Origin: Paenibacillus pedocola
GTDB taxonomy: Bacteria; Bacillota; Bacilli; Paenibacillales; Paenibacillaceae
Direction of reading: 5' to 3'
Length of the DNA: 64,000 nt
Assembly: GCF_031599675.1 (NCBI RefSeq)
Contig: NZ_CP134223.1
Coordinates: forward strand, 6,408,394 to 6,472,393
Part shown: positions 1-7,535 of the stretch, in pieces
How the letters are laid out: each line of letters opens with the position of its first letter
Numbering within the stretch: position 1 is the stretch's first letter
Position numbers and translations under genes: made by a program
Notes under the pieces: model-generated
What the model saw: only the letters and a program-made list of their open reading frames with translations
What the model was told of the DNA's origin: nothing
The model's database searches: none

Positions 1-462
1 CGCCTGAATCGTAACCTTCTTACCTTTCAGACTACTTGGTGTATCGACATCAAACATGGCGATGATCTTTTTACCATCCTCTGTCACTCTTTGCTCCACC
101 ATGTAACTGGCATCCTTTGCCCAATTGAGTTCAAGTGCACCAATGGCTGCATCCTGCGGGAAAACCGTGCCGTCTTCGTTCTCAAAAGAAACGATAATGA
201 TCGCACTGTTTCCTGCAATAATGCTCTCTTCTACCGTTGTTTTAATTCCTGCCATTACCTTAGACTGATGAATTAAAGTCGCAGATCCCGCCGTAATTTC
301 GGTATTCCCATTGAAAAACCCCTTGAAAACATCCCTGTCTGATGAAGCTAGCGCTGAGGTCCCCATCGCCATTAATGAGATTGTTGCCACAACCGCTGTA
401 CCTACTACCCACTTTTTTCTTTCCTTCATCGTTGTTTTATTCACATTCTGATTGTTGTTCAT
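1..462 (-). CDS. Secreted protein of unknown function, cut by the left edge
   Basis: Open frame of 154 codons from an ATG at 462 running off the left edge without a stop. A clear GGAGG lies at 472-476, 9 bases upstream. Residues about 1-18 are Asn/Lys/Arg-rich, about 19-38 are hydrophobic and end in an SALA-like signal peptidase site, so the product is probably exported. The rest is a beta-rich, Val/Ile/Gly/Asp-containing stretch with no motif I recognise. The charged N terminus plus one membrane segment resembles proteins encoded with ECF sigma factors (DUF4179 type), but that is a guess. The C terminus and downstream neighbours are outside the window. Confidence 0.65.
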   Translation of the reverse strand, partial: MNNNQNVNKTTMKERKKWVVGTAVVATISLMAMGTSALASSDRDVFKGFFNGNTEITAGSATLIHQSKVMAGIKTTVEESIIAGNSAIIIVSFENEDGTVFPQDAAIGALELNWAKDASYMVEQRVTEDGKKIIAMFDVDTPSSLKGKKVTIQA

Positions 463-624
463 TGTACATTCCTCCAATTATTTATTTTGTGGTGTTCTTG
501 GTGATGTACTTAGTTTAATCAGCAGTTTCTAAGTTCTTTTAAAGAACATCTAAAGATTTACTAAATTTTCAGGGGAGCCGGGGATTAAGCATCTGATTGT
601 GGCTGATGAGGCTAGACTCTATGC

Positions 625-665
625 AAAAAAGCACCGTACCCTCCACTTATGAAGAGTATGGTGCT
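625..665 (-). terminator. Rho-independent terminator reading leftwards
   Basis: Arms AGCACCGTAC (630-639) and GTATGGTGCT (656-665) pair with one mismatch, and on the minus strand the hairpin is followed by six T. It lies downstream of the SDR remnant at 721-828 and is the right polarity to have served it. Confidence 0.55.
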
Positions 666-720
666 GTTTATATTCCGCAGGCAGATTAGGCGCGGTACGA
701 TCATCTACTTTTTTGTTTTG

Positions 721-828
721 TCAAACGGTGCGGATGGTTCCTCCGTCAATAACACACTCCCAGCCCGTAGTGAGCCTCTTGAGAAACTGTTCTATTTGGT
801 CCATGTAACCCGGCACCGTCTTCACCCT
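721..828 (-). pseudogene. C-terminal remnant of a short-chain dehydrogenase/reductase
   Basis: Minus-strand frame ending in TGA at 721-723 translates to a 35-residue tail whose last part reads TGWECVIDGGTIRTV. This matches the C-terminal signature of classical SDR enzymes, where a Gly precedes a hydrophobic stretch ending in DGG. No Rossmann fold or YxxxK catalytic region is present. The similarity stops at about 829, where the sequence becomes a half copy of the rlmH 3' end (829-841). The gene therefore looks cut at a cassette junction. About 480-720 and 842-940 hold nothing else I can support as coding. Confidence 0.5.
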
Positions 829-841
829 GCTACTTATGATA
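829..841 (+). repeat. att-like half copy A of the rlmH 3' end
   Basis: CTACTTATGATA at 830-841 equals the first half of the repeat core; on the minus strand it reads Tyr-His-Lys-stop as the end of rlmH does. The second half (CGGTTC) is absent. Weakest member of the set, supported mainly by the gene fragment that breaks off beside it. Confidence 0.35.
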
Positions 842-940
842 GAGATTTAATAATTTATCGTAATATTCTTCACATGCACCAAAATTTTACAATGATAAGC
901 TTAGTGATATATGCCTTATGACACTTTAGGAGGTAATTCA

Positions 941-1411
941 ATGAGCAAGTATGACGAAGCCATGAAGCTGCTGGAAGAACAAGTGGGTAATAAGGACGGG
1001 CTGATTACTTTGTCCACCATCGCGCTGGAACCGGGAGCTAATGGCAAAAGCCGTCCCGCCGCCCGCATAGTGGACGCCTATTATGAGGACGGCGCGTTCT
1101 ACACCGTCACTTACGCGACCTCAGGCAAGATGCAGCAGATCGCCCAGAACCCCGAGGTCGCCGTTTGTATCATCGTCGAAAACTTTACGGCCGATGGTAT
1201 CGGTGAGAACCTGGGCTGGGTATGTGACGAGAAAAACGCGGAGATGATGACAAAGCTGCGCACCATATTCGCCGACTGGTACTACGAAGCCAATAACGAC
1301 GAGGACCCTAATACATGCCTGCTGCGCATTCGCCTGATAAAGGGCCTCTGGAACGACGCCCATAAAGGGATCAGAAATGAGATTGATTTTGTCAACAAGA
1401 CCGTAAGTTAA
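941..1411 (+). CDS. Pyridoxamine 5'-phosphate oxidase-like FMN-binding protein (general stress 26 type)
   Basis: A 156-residue protein. The start is ATG at 941, preceded by AGGAGG at 928-933; a longer frame from 911 lacks an RBS. The sequence has the split-barrel pattern of the PPOX family: an N-terminal LxTLSTIAL-like strand, an ARIVDAYYEDGAFYTVTYATSGKMQQIAQNPEVAV-like core (about residues 36-70; only the order of the short motifs matters here) and a C-terminal RIRLIKG strand. Relatives bind FMN or F420-like cofactors and act as small reductases; the substrate cannot be told from sequence. It is a single gene between att-like copies A and B, closed by its own terminator at 1487-1513. Confidence 0.75.
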   Translation: MSKYDEAMKLLEEQVGNKDGLITLSTIALEPGANGKSRPAARIVDAYYEDGAFYTVTYATSGKMQQIAQNPEVAVCIIVENFTADGIGENLGWVCDEKNAEMMTKLRTIFADWYYEANNDEDPNTCLLRIRLIKGLWNDAHKGIRNEIDFVNKTVS

Positions 1412-1486
1412 GGGGTCTATGTGGTTTATATTTTGCATGTTAGGCTGCTGCCGGTGACATTTGATAACAGACAACATTAGCCCAAA

Positions 1487-1513
1487 GGGAGTGTACGCAC
1501 ACTCCCTTTTTTT
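1487..1513 (+). terminator. Rho-independent terminator of the PPOX gene
   Basis: GGGAGTGT (1487-1494) pairs perfectly with ACACTCCC (1499-1506) over a four-base loop and is followed by seven T. Confidence 0.9.
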
Positions 1514-1518
1514 CGCTG

Positions 1519-1541
1519 TTGCTTATGGTAGGGTTGACCGC
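1519..1541 (+). repeat. att-like copy B of the rlmH 3' end
   Basis: TTGCTTATGGTAGGGTTGACC followed by GC. It matches copy D (6282-6304) at 19 of 23 positions, and both are followed about ten bases later by ACGGCAAGT. On the minus strand it reads Gly-Gln-Pro-Tyr-His-Lys, a diverged rlmH tail. It sits immediately beyond the stop of the alcohol dehydrogenase gene. Confidence 0.5.
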
Positions 1542-1545
1542 ACTA

Positions 1546-2466
1546 TCACTCACGGCAAGTTTCACGTACAGTAATGACGACATTTCCCTTCTTATGTTTT
1601 TGTTCGACATAACGATGGGCTTCAGGGATTTGTTCCAACGAATAGCGTCTATCGATAACTGGTTTTATGTTACCGGCTTCAAGTTGCTTTTGTAGGAAGA
1701 TAAGGTCTTCAACTTTAGGCTTTTGTGACATATCCACGCTCACATATTTTCCGTTCGTACGCAGTGCTTTTTGGAATGTCGATTTTTTGATTTTCGATAT
1801 CGTTTTCCCGACGGCATCAAAGATTAGATCATAGCTTTCTTCAAGCGCCATGAAATCCTGTTTCGTATAATCTATGACTTGATCGGCTCCTATAGATCTT
1901 ACCATCTCAAGATTGGCAGTACTGCATACCCCTGTTACATCTGCCCCGTAATATTTGGCAAGCTGAACCGCATAAGTCCCCACACTTCCAGAGGCACCAT
2001 AAATAAGGACCTTCATTCCGCTCGCGATATTCCCCTTCCTTAGAAAGTTCAACGCGGTTATTCCCCCTATGGGAACAGCGGCAGCCTCCTCATAGCTCAC
2101 ATTGGCCGGTTTGATGGCCACCAATCCATCTTCAGGCAAACATTTGTACTCGGCATATGCACCGAAGCCAAAACCACAAGACGCGAATACTTGATCACCG
2201 ATCTTAAATCGTGTTACACCTTTGCCTGCGGCTTCAACTTCCCCGGCTAACTCAAACCCCAATATCGTTACTTTTTTGGGCCTTAAGAGACCATTGTACA
2301 GTCGTGCAAGGAATGGGTCGGCCTTTCGCATGCGCCAGTCCCCCGCTGTTACCGTTGCCGCATATATTCTGACCAATATCTCATTATCCTTCGGTGTAGG
2401 TTTCTCTAGCTCCTTCAGATGAAGAACATCGGGCGATCCGTATTTGGCATATACAATTGCTCTCAT
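1546..2466 (-). CDS. Zinc-less medium-chain NAD(P)-dependent alcohol dehydrogenase / quinone oxidoreductase
   Basis: 306 residues, ATG at 2466 behind GGGGGTAGAGG. The N-terminal GroES-like domain holds the ILGFELAGEVEAAGKGVTRF motif typical of MDR enzymes (about residues 70-90). The nucleotide-binding fold carries GASGSVGTYAVQLAKYYGA (about 157-175). The catalytic Cys and the structural zinc Cys cluster of zinc ADHs are missing, which places it with quinone-oxidoreductase-type NADPH enzymes. Length is near the family norm. It is the first gene of the cassette between att-like copies B and C; its stop lies within 5 bases of copy B. A promoter with palindromic flanks lies at 2665-2707. Confidence 0.8.
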   Translation of the reverse strand: MRAIVYAKYGSPDVLHLKELEKPTPKDNEILVRIYAATVTAGDWRMRKADPFLARLYNGLLRPKKVTILGFELAGEVEAAGKGVTRFKIGDQVFASCGFGFGAYAEYKCLPEDGLVAIKPANVSYEEAAAVPIGGITALNFLRKGNIASGMKVLIYGASGSVGTYAVQLAKYYGADVTGVCSTANLEMVRSIGADQVIDYTKQDFMALEESYDLIFDAVGKTISKIKKSTFQKALRTNGKYVSVDMSQKPKVEDLIFLQKQLEAGNIKPVIDRRYSLEQIPEAHRYVEQKHKKGNVVITVRETCRE

Positions 2467-2664
2467 CCTCTACCCCCTATCTATTTCCCTCATTGCTCCT
2501 CTGAGTTTTCGTAAAAGAATACCTCTTCCACCCATCTTAGACTCCTCTCCTGTAGTAATATATTCTCGAAATTGAACCGGTTATGTCTGAAAGAAATCCG
2601 AAAGGTGAACAAGCCGATGCGCTTATCCAGTTCGTCCGCGAATGTATGACATCGCCTATAGTAA

Positions 2665-2707
2665 AGTATACTAAACATAATGTATACCAAACTATACATA
2701 AGGTCAA
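2665..2707 (-). promoter_or_regulatory. Promoter with GTATAC palindromes upstream of the dehydrogenase gene
   Basis: Minus-strand TTGACC (2702-2707), 17-base spacer, TACATT (2679-2684). GTATAC lies inside the spacer end and AGTATACT at 2665-2672, a pattern expected for a dimeric regulator, though no regulator gene remains nearby. The 223 bases between this promoter and the gene start contain an open frame (2490-2720) that overlaps the promoter and that I do not accept as a gene. Confidence 0.4.
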
Positions 2708-2766
2708 CTTTATTATACAATTATCCGATCACATCTGACTCTTTTGGTGAACGTCCGAAAATGAAT

Positions 2767-2811
2767 AAAGGCGAATTTCCATTCAACAATGAATGAGAAT
2801 TCGCCTTTTTT
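2767..2811 (-). terminator. Terminator after the GyrI-like gene
   Basis: AAAGGCGAATT (2767-2777) pairs with AATTCGCCTTT (2798-2808), with an inner CATTC/GAATG stem. The + side has the longer T run, so it may work in both directions. Confidence 0.65.
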
Positions 2812-2835
2812 ATAGGTACCAGTTATTTTCGAGGC

Positions 2836-3309
2836 TTACTTTGCAATAATCGGCACGAATATATCTGATAGATGATAGCCCATTTTCTCTTTGAATATCT
2901 TAGGTGTAATGACATGGGTCATAACGTATCGCTCTGCTGGATCATTCTCGTTTGTTGATAGTTCGAAGCAACCGCTTGCCTCTACCCATGAACGAATAGA
3001 TGCTTTCGTTTCCTCAATCGCTTCTTCCTCTGCGTCCGTTGTAGCCGCAACCGCATACAATCCCCCAGGAAAATCAACAACCTCGTATCCACCTGTATCC
3101 TCATGTCCTTCCGGCAGCGCAAAAAACCATTCCAAATACCGTTGCTTGACGTTATACCACATAAAGTCACGGGGTGTAATGTAATGCTTGACATTGATGG
3201 ATGACCACCATTGGTCGAACGCTTCGAAATCCTCCATAGCCGATAGGTTTCCCGAATTAACAACTTTTAGCGGTGGAATCTCGATTACACGGATTCTCTC
3301 CAATTTCAC
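2836..3309 (-). CDS. GyrI-like small-molecule-binding domain protein
   Basis: 157 residues by the longest frame. The start is GTG at 3309, only three bases from GGAGG; a TTG at 3303 would be better spaced. The order of an EIPPLKVV strand, a central WY-containing segment and a YAVAAT strand, then a second half with a CFEL strand and C-terminal IFVPI, fits the GyrI-like/AraC effector-binding fold. Stand-alone members bind small hydrophobic compounds or inhibit gyrase; no DNA-binding domain is attached here. It ends at its own terminator. The role cannot be fixed further. Confidence 0.6.
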   Translation of the reverse strand: MKLERIRVIEIPPLKVVNSGNLSAMEDFEAFDQWWSSINVKHYITPRDFMWYNVKQRYLEWFFALPEGHEDTGGYEVVDFPGGLYAVAATTDAEEEAIEETKASIRSWVEASGCFELSTNENDPAERYVMTHVITPKIFKEKMGYHLSDIFVPIIAK

Positions 3310-3373
3310 TTACCTCCAAGGATAAATGTAGTTTCTTACCCAAGAGATTAGAGCAATTTGGATGAATTAGGAA

Positions 3374-3562
3374 ATGATATGGATCACAAGCCAACTACTT
3401 AAGAACGCGCCTCCCAAAACGCATAAGACACTCCTGCAAACCGTGATCAATCGAATCTGCATAAAGGATCGACACAATGTCTCCGGCATTGAGCCGGAAC
3501 TCGACCGGACCATCCAAAAGCATCTTTTTGAGTTGGCCCCCTCCGCCTCAATAAGCCCGTAA
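3374..3562 (+). pseudogene. Possible C-terminal remnant of a large serine recombinase
   Basis: A 62-codon frame on the strand opposite its neighbours. Residues about 8-50 (LLKNAPPKTHKTLLQTVINR, then ICIKDRHNVSGIEPELDRTIQKHLF) have the composition and order of the extreme C terminus of large serine recombinases: a helix ending in LLxxVIxxI followed by a short strand with a SIEL-like element and a final amphipathic helix. No catalytic or zinc-ribbon domain is left. Just upstream another frame gives LDELGNDMD, which also fits that helical region, so the remnant is probably frameshifted. This covers the 3310-3608 gap. Recognition is from memory of the family, without an alignment. Confidence 0.4.
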
Positions 3563-3608
3563 CAGCTTGTTGAGCGGATTTTTCAAAAAAACTTGTCCCT
3601 TTGGCTAC

Positions 3609-5852
3609 CTACACAATCTCTTTATTAAAATGTCCTCTTGTGTCTGTTTCCTGATTAAAGACAGCATGATTCATTGAGCCATTTAATTTACCTGACGCCA
3701 TATTAATGACTTTTACAACCTGCTCTTTGGATTCAACTGTGAAGTTTAATCGGAGCGCCTCGATTCCTTTGATGTTTGGTAGCTCATCTAAAAGATTAAG
3801 CGTCTTCCCATTAAGAATAGTCGTTGTACAATCCTCATGGGAAATGATAGGGAAGGTTCCGTGCTCATCTTTTAACTCATAGCTCTTCGTTTTGCAGATT
3901 CTGCATTGATTCATTTTTTTCATCGGACAATATTTTGTAAACATCAACGGAGCCTTGCCATATACAATCATTTCCAGTGCAGGATAGCCGTCATTTTCTT
4001 CATAATAGGCATTCATTAAATCTTCAATTTGGCTCTTATTCAATTCATAAGATAAAGTGACTCGTTTTGCACCTAATCTATATAATTCATAGCAACTGGT
4101 AGCATTAATAACATTTAGAGAATAGTCCGTAACAAACGGATTTGTCTCTCTGTAGTGATAAATGCCGCCATATCCTCCGATTAGCAGCTGCCCTTCTTTT
4201 TCCTTATAATCATTCTGATTTCTTCTAACCACGTTTTCAAAATAGATTTCCTTAATTCCACAGCTCACGCAAGCATCATACTGTTCCTTAGTCGTTACAG
4301 AGGCCGTAAGGTATGGTTTTACAGGGGCAAAGCTTATTTTTTCTTTTGCTTCCAAAGCCTTGGTTCTTTTCTTCTGGCTGTTAAGCTTTAAGTCATATAA
4401 GCCCTGTACAATATCTCTTCTTGCTGCATTTAACAGTTTAGCTGGAATAAATGCATTGCAATCCTCATAATCGACATGATTGAGTTCGAATATCGTATCA
4501 TTTAATCTTGAGAATTGCTTTATAACCTGGTCTTTTGTTGTTGGATTATTAATGGCTTCGCCCAGTATTTCCTCGCTTTCATATGAATAATTAAAGCCTA
4601 AGCCATCAGCCTCTATGAAAAGCTTTGAATCTGGATATGCATATACTCTAAGATCCAGGTTAAACCGCTTAAATTCTTTTTCCAGTGATGCTTCTAATTC
4701 TTTTTGGTAGTAATAATCCTTCGTTTTATATACTAAATCTCCCGTAGACATCTTTTCTGTAACTTTGATATAGCAGACATCATCTGCTTTGTTAATTAAG
4801 CCGCCATCTTTATCGTACAGTTTGGCAACCGTTAGATTAATATCTTCATTGTTATGACTTATTCGGATGGTATCGTTTTGATTCAAAGTACGTGTAAGTG
4901 TTATTTCATAACGATCTTTATCGATCTTGCTGATGGTTCCAATTGGATACCCAAAGTTATTAGGTCTTGAAATGTTTGTAATATTTCTCCGATCTTCGTG
5001 AAACAAATATCCTTTAGTAAATGTCCTGTTGAATGTTTTTTTGAGATTTTCTTTATCTTCTTCGGTTATTTTATGATCTAAGGCCATGCGATATTTTGAT
5101 ACAACATTAGCAACATACGTAGGTGCTTTCATTCTGCCTTCTATTTTTAAAGAATCGATTTCTTTTAAATCATGGATGTAATCGATTGTGTTTAGGTCCT
5201 TAGTAGATAGAATATAGCTTTTCCCTAAAGCTGTATCTGTTGTCTTATCGATTAGCTGATACTCCTTACGGCATGAACCCACACATCTTCCGCGATTTGC
5301 GCATCGATTGCCGAGTAATCCTGACATTAGACAGTTTCCCGAATAAGATACACATAAAGCACCGTGAACGAAAATTTCTAAAGGTATGTCAGCGATTCTT
5401 TTGATCTCTTTTACTTTTTCAATCTCAACCTCACGGGACAGAACAACTCTTTTAGCACCAAGTTCTTTAAATAATAAAGTTCCGTCTACATCGTCTATTC
5501 CCATTTGAGTTGAACAATGTGCTTCCATATCAGAAAAGTTTTTAACGATATAATCGAAAGCAGTCAGGTCCTGGACGATAATGCCATCAACACCGACTTT
5601 ATTTAATTCATTTATCTGCTCTTTCATCTCTTCAACTTCGTTTTCAAAAACGATGGTATTCATTGCAACATAGATTTTAACGTCCCTCAGGTGCGCATAC
5701 GTAACCGCCTCTTTTAACGATTCTAAATCAAAATTAGATGAGTATGCACGTGCACCAAATTTTTGCATTCCTAAGTATATTGCATCACAACCATTAGAAA
5801 TTGCAGCTTTTAAAGCCTCCATATTTCCTGCCGGAGCTAGTAATTCAGTCAT
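3609..5852 (-). CDS. U32-family peptidase-like protein, RlhA type with DUF3656-like C terminus
   Basis: 747 residues, ATG at 5852 behind AAGGAG. The N terminus ELLAPAGNMEALKAAI and IEIF VHGALC...SGNC...RC...RC...SCR (Cys167, 174, 184, 190, 194) are the hallmarks of U32 proteins, whose Cys cluster binds iron or Fe-S. Members of this length include E. coli RlhA, which makes 5-hydroxycytidine in 23S rRNA; others modify tRNA or act as proteases. The C-terminal half carries a further C...CxxC cluster near residue 650. The gene is visibly AT-rich and uses AAA/GAA/TTA codons far more than the core genes, so it looks acquired. It ends the cassette beside att-like copy C. Confidence 0.75.
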   Translation of the reverse strand: MTELLAPAGNMEALKAAISNGCDAIYLGMQKFGARAYSSNFDLESLKEAVTYAHLRDVKIYVAMNTIVFENEVEEMKEQINELNKVGVDGIIVQDLTAFDYIVKNFSDMEAHCSTQMGIDDVDGTLLFKELGAKRVVLSREVEIEKVKEIKRIADIPLEIFVHGALCVSYSGNCLMSGLLGNRCANRGRCVGSCRKEYQLIDKTTDTALGKSYILSTKDLNTIDYIHDLKEIDSLKIEGRMKAPTYVANVVSKYRMALDHKITEEDKENLKKTFNRTFTKGYLFHEDRRNITNISRPNNFGYPIGTISKIDKDRYEITLTRTLNQNDTIRISHNNEDINLTVAKLYDKDGGLINKADDVCYIKVTEKMSTGDLVYKTKDYYYQKELEASLEKEFKRFNLDLRVYAYPDSKLFIEADGLGFNYSYESEEILGEAINNPTTKDQVIKQFSRLNDTIFELNHVDYEDCNAFIPAKLLNAARRDIVQGLYDLKLNSQKKRTKALEAKEKISFAPVKPYLTASVTTKEQYDACVSCGIKEIYFENVVRRNQNDYKEKEGQLLIGGYGGIYHYRETNPFVTDYSLNVINATSCYELYRLGAKRVTLSYELNKSQIEDLMNAYYEENDGYPALEMIVYGKAPLMFTKYCPMKKMNQCRICKTKSYELKDEHGTFPIISHEDCTTTILNGKTLNLLDELPNIKGIEALRLNFTVESKEQVVKVINMASGKLNGSMNHAVFNQETDTRGHFNKEIV

Positions 5853-5890
5853 TTTGTTCTCCTTATACCCATAAATTAAAAAAAATTGTA

Positions 5891-5910
5891 GTTACTTGTG
5901 ATACGTTCTC
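5891..5910 (+). repeat. att-like copy C of the rlmH 3' end
   Basis: TTACTTGTGATACGTTC at 5892-5908 is the repeat core with one G missing. Minus-strand reading gives Tyr-His-Lys-stop preceded by GGAGAAC, the rlmH Gly-Glu codons and part of Pro. Confidence 0.6.
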
Positions 5911-5920
5911 CGTAACATAG

Positions 5921-6064
5921 AGCTGCATCACCATAGCTATCCTTGAGTTTATCCCGATAGAGCAGCATGATGCTGTGACCCAGCGCATGGAGGATGTGAC
6001 GCGGGCTTACTATGATTCAGTTGGACTAGGAGAAGCATACCGGCAGATGGAGGCCATGAATTGA
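5921..6064 (+). pseudogene. C-terminal fragment of an unidentified gene
   Basis: A frame of 47 codons plus TGA (6062-6064) that begins directly after an in-frame TAG (5918-5920), eight bases beyond att-like copy C. The translation includes FIPIEQHDAVTQRMEDVTRA and ends in MEAMN. Its composition is protein-like (helical, charged, balanced), but there is no start codon with an RBS and I do not recognise the family. It looks like the tail of a gene cut off at the cassette junction. Confidence 0.35.
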
Positions 6065-6070
6065 TGGAGC

Positions 6071-6316
6071 ATGCCAATAGACCAATACAATTTCAAAAAC
6101 GGTAGTGAAGATAAGATGGAACAGATGTATGTGAGTCAGACTGAAAAGCGAATACAGAGGCGGTTGAGCCATAGTGATAACGTAGCAGCAGCTTTCAAAG
6201 AATCGATTGATTCGCCAGGGGCTCCAGGTCAAGCTGAGGCACTTCAGTTGCTAGAATTTAACCAATTACAATTTTTTCTCCGTTACTTGTGGTACGGTTC
6301 ACCGCGCTGGCTGTAA
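6071..6316 (+). CDS. Doubtful small frame ending across att-like copy D
   Basis: 81 codons from an ATG at 6071 to a stop at 6316. The first ATG has no properly spaced RBS. The last dozen residues are encoded by the att-like repeat itself (6281-6303), so the frame cannot be intact as an independent gene; the middle part (about residues 15-65, Gln/Glu-rich) may be a remnant. With the fragment at 5921-6064 it is all that lies in the short segment between copies C and D. Confidence 0.2.
   Translation: MPIDQYNFKNGSEDKMEQMYVSQTEKRIQRRLSHSDNVAAAFKESIDSPGAPGQAEALQLLEFNQLQFFLRYLWYGSPRWL
6281..6303 (+). repeat. att-like copy D of the rlmH 3' end
   Basis: TTACTTGTGGTACGGTTCACC from 6283 matches the rlmH core with one change (A to G). 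On the minus strand it spells Arg-Gly-Glu-Pro-Tyr-His-Lys-stop, exactly the last seven residues of RlmH in this genome, with TAA in place of TAG. Confidence 0.75.
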
Positions 6317-6325
6317 CGGCAAGTC

Positions 6326-6351
6326 AAAAGCCGCCCAAGTACTGGACGGCT
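6326..6351 (-). terminator. Terminator after the Cys/His protein gene
   Basis: AGCCG-CCCA (329-337 of the 6000s) pairs with TGGA-CGGCT (ending 6351). On the minus strand four T follow. It stands 22 bases past the stop of the gene at 6373-7236. Confidence 0.6.
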
Positions 6352-6372
6352 CCATTGTGTCACTTTACTAAT

Positions 6373-7236
6373 TTAGGCTGAAGGATTAGCAAGGAAAAGA
6401 GCAATGTAATGATCATTGATGCGGAAGTCATTCCCACGATTAACTAACATACAAAATTGTTCATTTCGTTGTTCAATTAGACCAACACCAGAGAACAAAT
6501 AACCTTTATGTTCACTGACTAGATCTTTTAAATCTTGGAAATAACGAGCAAAGTTAACTGGGGCATTATCAAAGAAATATTCTTCAAAATACACTCCAAA
6601 GAAATGATTACCGTCTTGCAGTCGAAGAACTGCTCTTTTCTCGCCTACTTCAACATTTTGAATGTAACCTTCTATACTTCTAGTCAAATTCAAATCATCA
6701 ACAGTTAAATTGATAAGTGATCTATTTCTGACAGAAGGCTCCCTAACATTATCCTCTCCACTTGCTAGATCAGCATTTGGACCAGTCGTGGGAACAATAT
6801 TTAAAGAGGTATTCGCACCAGAGTCTGGATCAACTGTCCGTCTGGATCTCTTCTTCTTTTTTCCAGATGTAAGTTTCTCAGTTCCTGCCGCTTCCTCTTT
6901 TCTCTTTTTCCTCAAATTGTCGAGTACACTTTTCACATGCTTATCACTTAATTCCATAGTTGATGTTGCCATGGATTTTTGTTTATTGGCTGTAGCTTCT
7001 CTTTCAAAGTAATCAATACAATCCTGTATGTGATCCTCTTTTTGCCAAGTTTTGAAGTGAGCTCTTACCTTCCCTTTGGGAACGTATGACAGTCTGGCTA
7101 CGCAACCTGGATAAGTGCAGTACAAATTATTTTTGACATCAGTGTAATCTTCGTGTTGCTCAATATTAAAAACTGTAACCATTTCTTCATTTTCCTCGGT
7201 TTTATAAATTGCTTCATAGATTGGCATATACCGCAA
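6373..7236 (-). CDS. Uncharacterised protein with an N-terminal Cys/His cluster and a long polar linker
   Basis: 287 residues from TTG at 7236, or 284 from ATG at 7227; the GGAAGGGAAG stretch at 7239-7248 favours the TTG. Residues about 38-75 contain CTYPGC, then HFKTWQKEDHIQDC, giving a C-x4-C...H...H-x3-C pattern that could bind zinc, reminiscent of the N terminus of CoiA-like proteins. Residues about 85-175 are low-complexity with a Lys/Arg run (KKKKRSRR). The last 110 residues form an alpha/beta domain with EGYIQNVEVGEKRAVLRLQD, which resembles an OB-type strand set. No family is recognised. It is the largest intact gene of the cassette between copies D and E. Confidence 0.55.
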   Translation of the reverse strand: MRYMPIYEAIYKTEENEEMVTVFNIEQHEDYTDVKNNLYCTYPGCVARLSYVPKGKVRAHFKTWQKEDHIQDCIDYFEREATANKQKSMATSTMELSDKHVKSVLDNLRKKRKEEAAGTEKLTSGKKKKRSRRTVDPDSGANTSLNIVPTTGPNADLASGEDNVREPSVRNRSLINLTVDDLNLTRSIEGYIQNVEVGEKRAVLRLQDGNHFFGVYFEEYFFDNAPVNFARYFQDLKDLVSEHKGYLFSGVGLIEQRNEQFCMLVNRGNDFRINDHYIALFLANPSA

Positions 7237-7535
7237 TCTTCCCTTCCAGGTTTTTATATTTTGGGACAGGAAGAAATCTACTATGTACCCCCTAGCTTTT
7301 TGCCGATCTTACAAAATCCGTTTCTTATATCCGAACGAAAGGCGAACATAAAATGAACATTTCATAATATCCTTGCCTAGTATGACTGAAGTCTGTTAGT
7401 ATAAACTCATCGTGAATGGAAACGGGTAATTGTATTAAGTATGAAATCTCAATGTCCCCACATTGAGAGACTTACCGAACGGACAATGAAATACTTCTGT
7501 CCCATTATCATTGTATAATTTGCTATACCTAAAGT

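Noticed and set aside
625..665. Another possible rlmH-tail copy in the loop of the terminator (CCTCCACTTATGAAGAGTATGG)
   Set aside because: Only about ten bases match without a gap and the minus strand does not read YHK-stop; better explained as a terminator loop.
649..921. 90-codon + strand frame
   Set aside because: Runs through a terminator, the SDR remnant on the other strand and the RBS region of the next gene; no RBS of its own.
2490..2720. 76-codon minus-strand frame upstream of the alcohol dehydrogenase
   Set aside because: Overlaps the promoter and palindromes, has no RBS and no recognisable protein pattern.
3585..3604. AAAACTTGTCCCTTT as an att remnant near the U32 gene end
   Set aside because: Shares only the flank AACTTG-CCC with copy E; the core TGATACGGTTC is absent.
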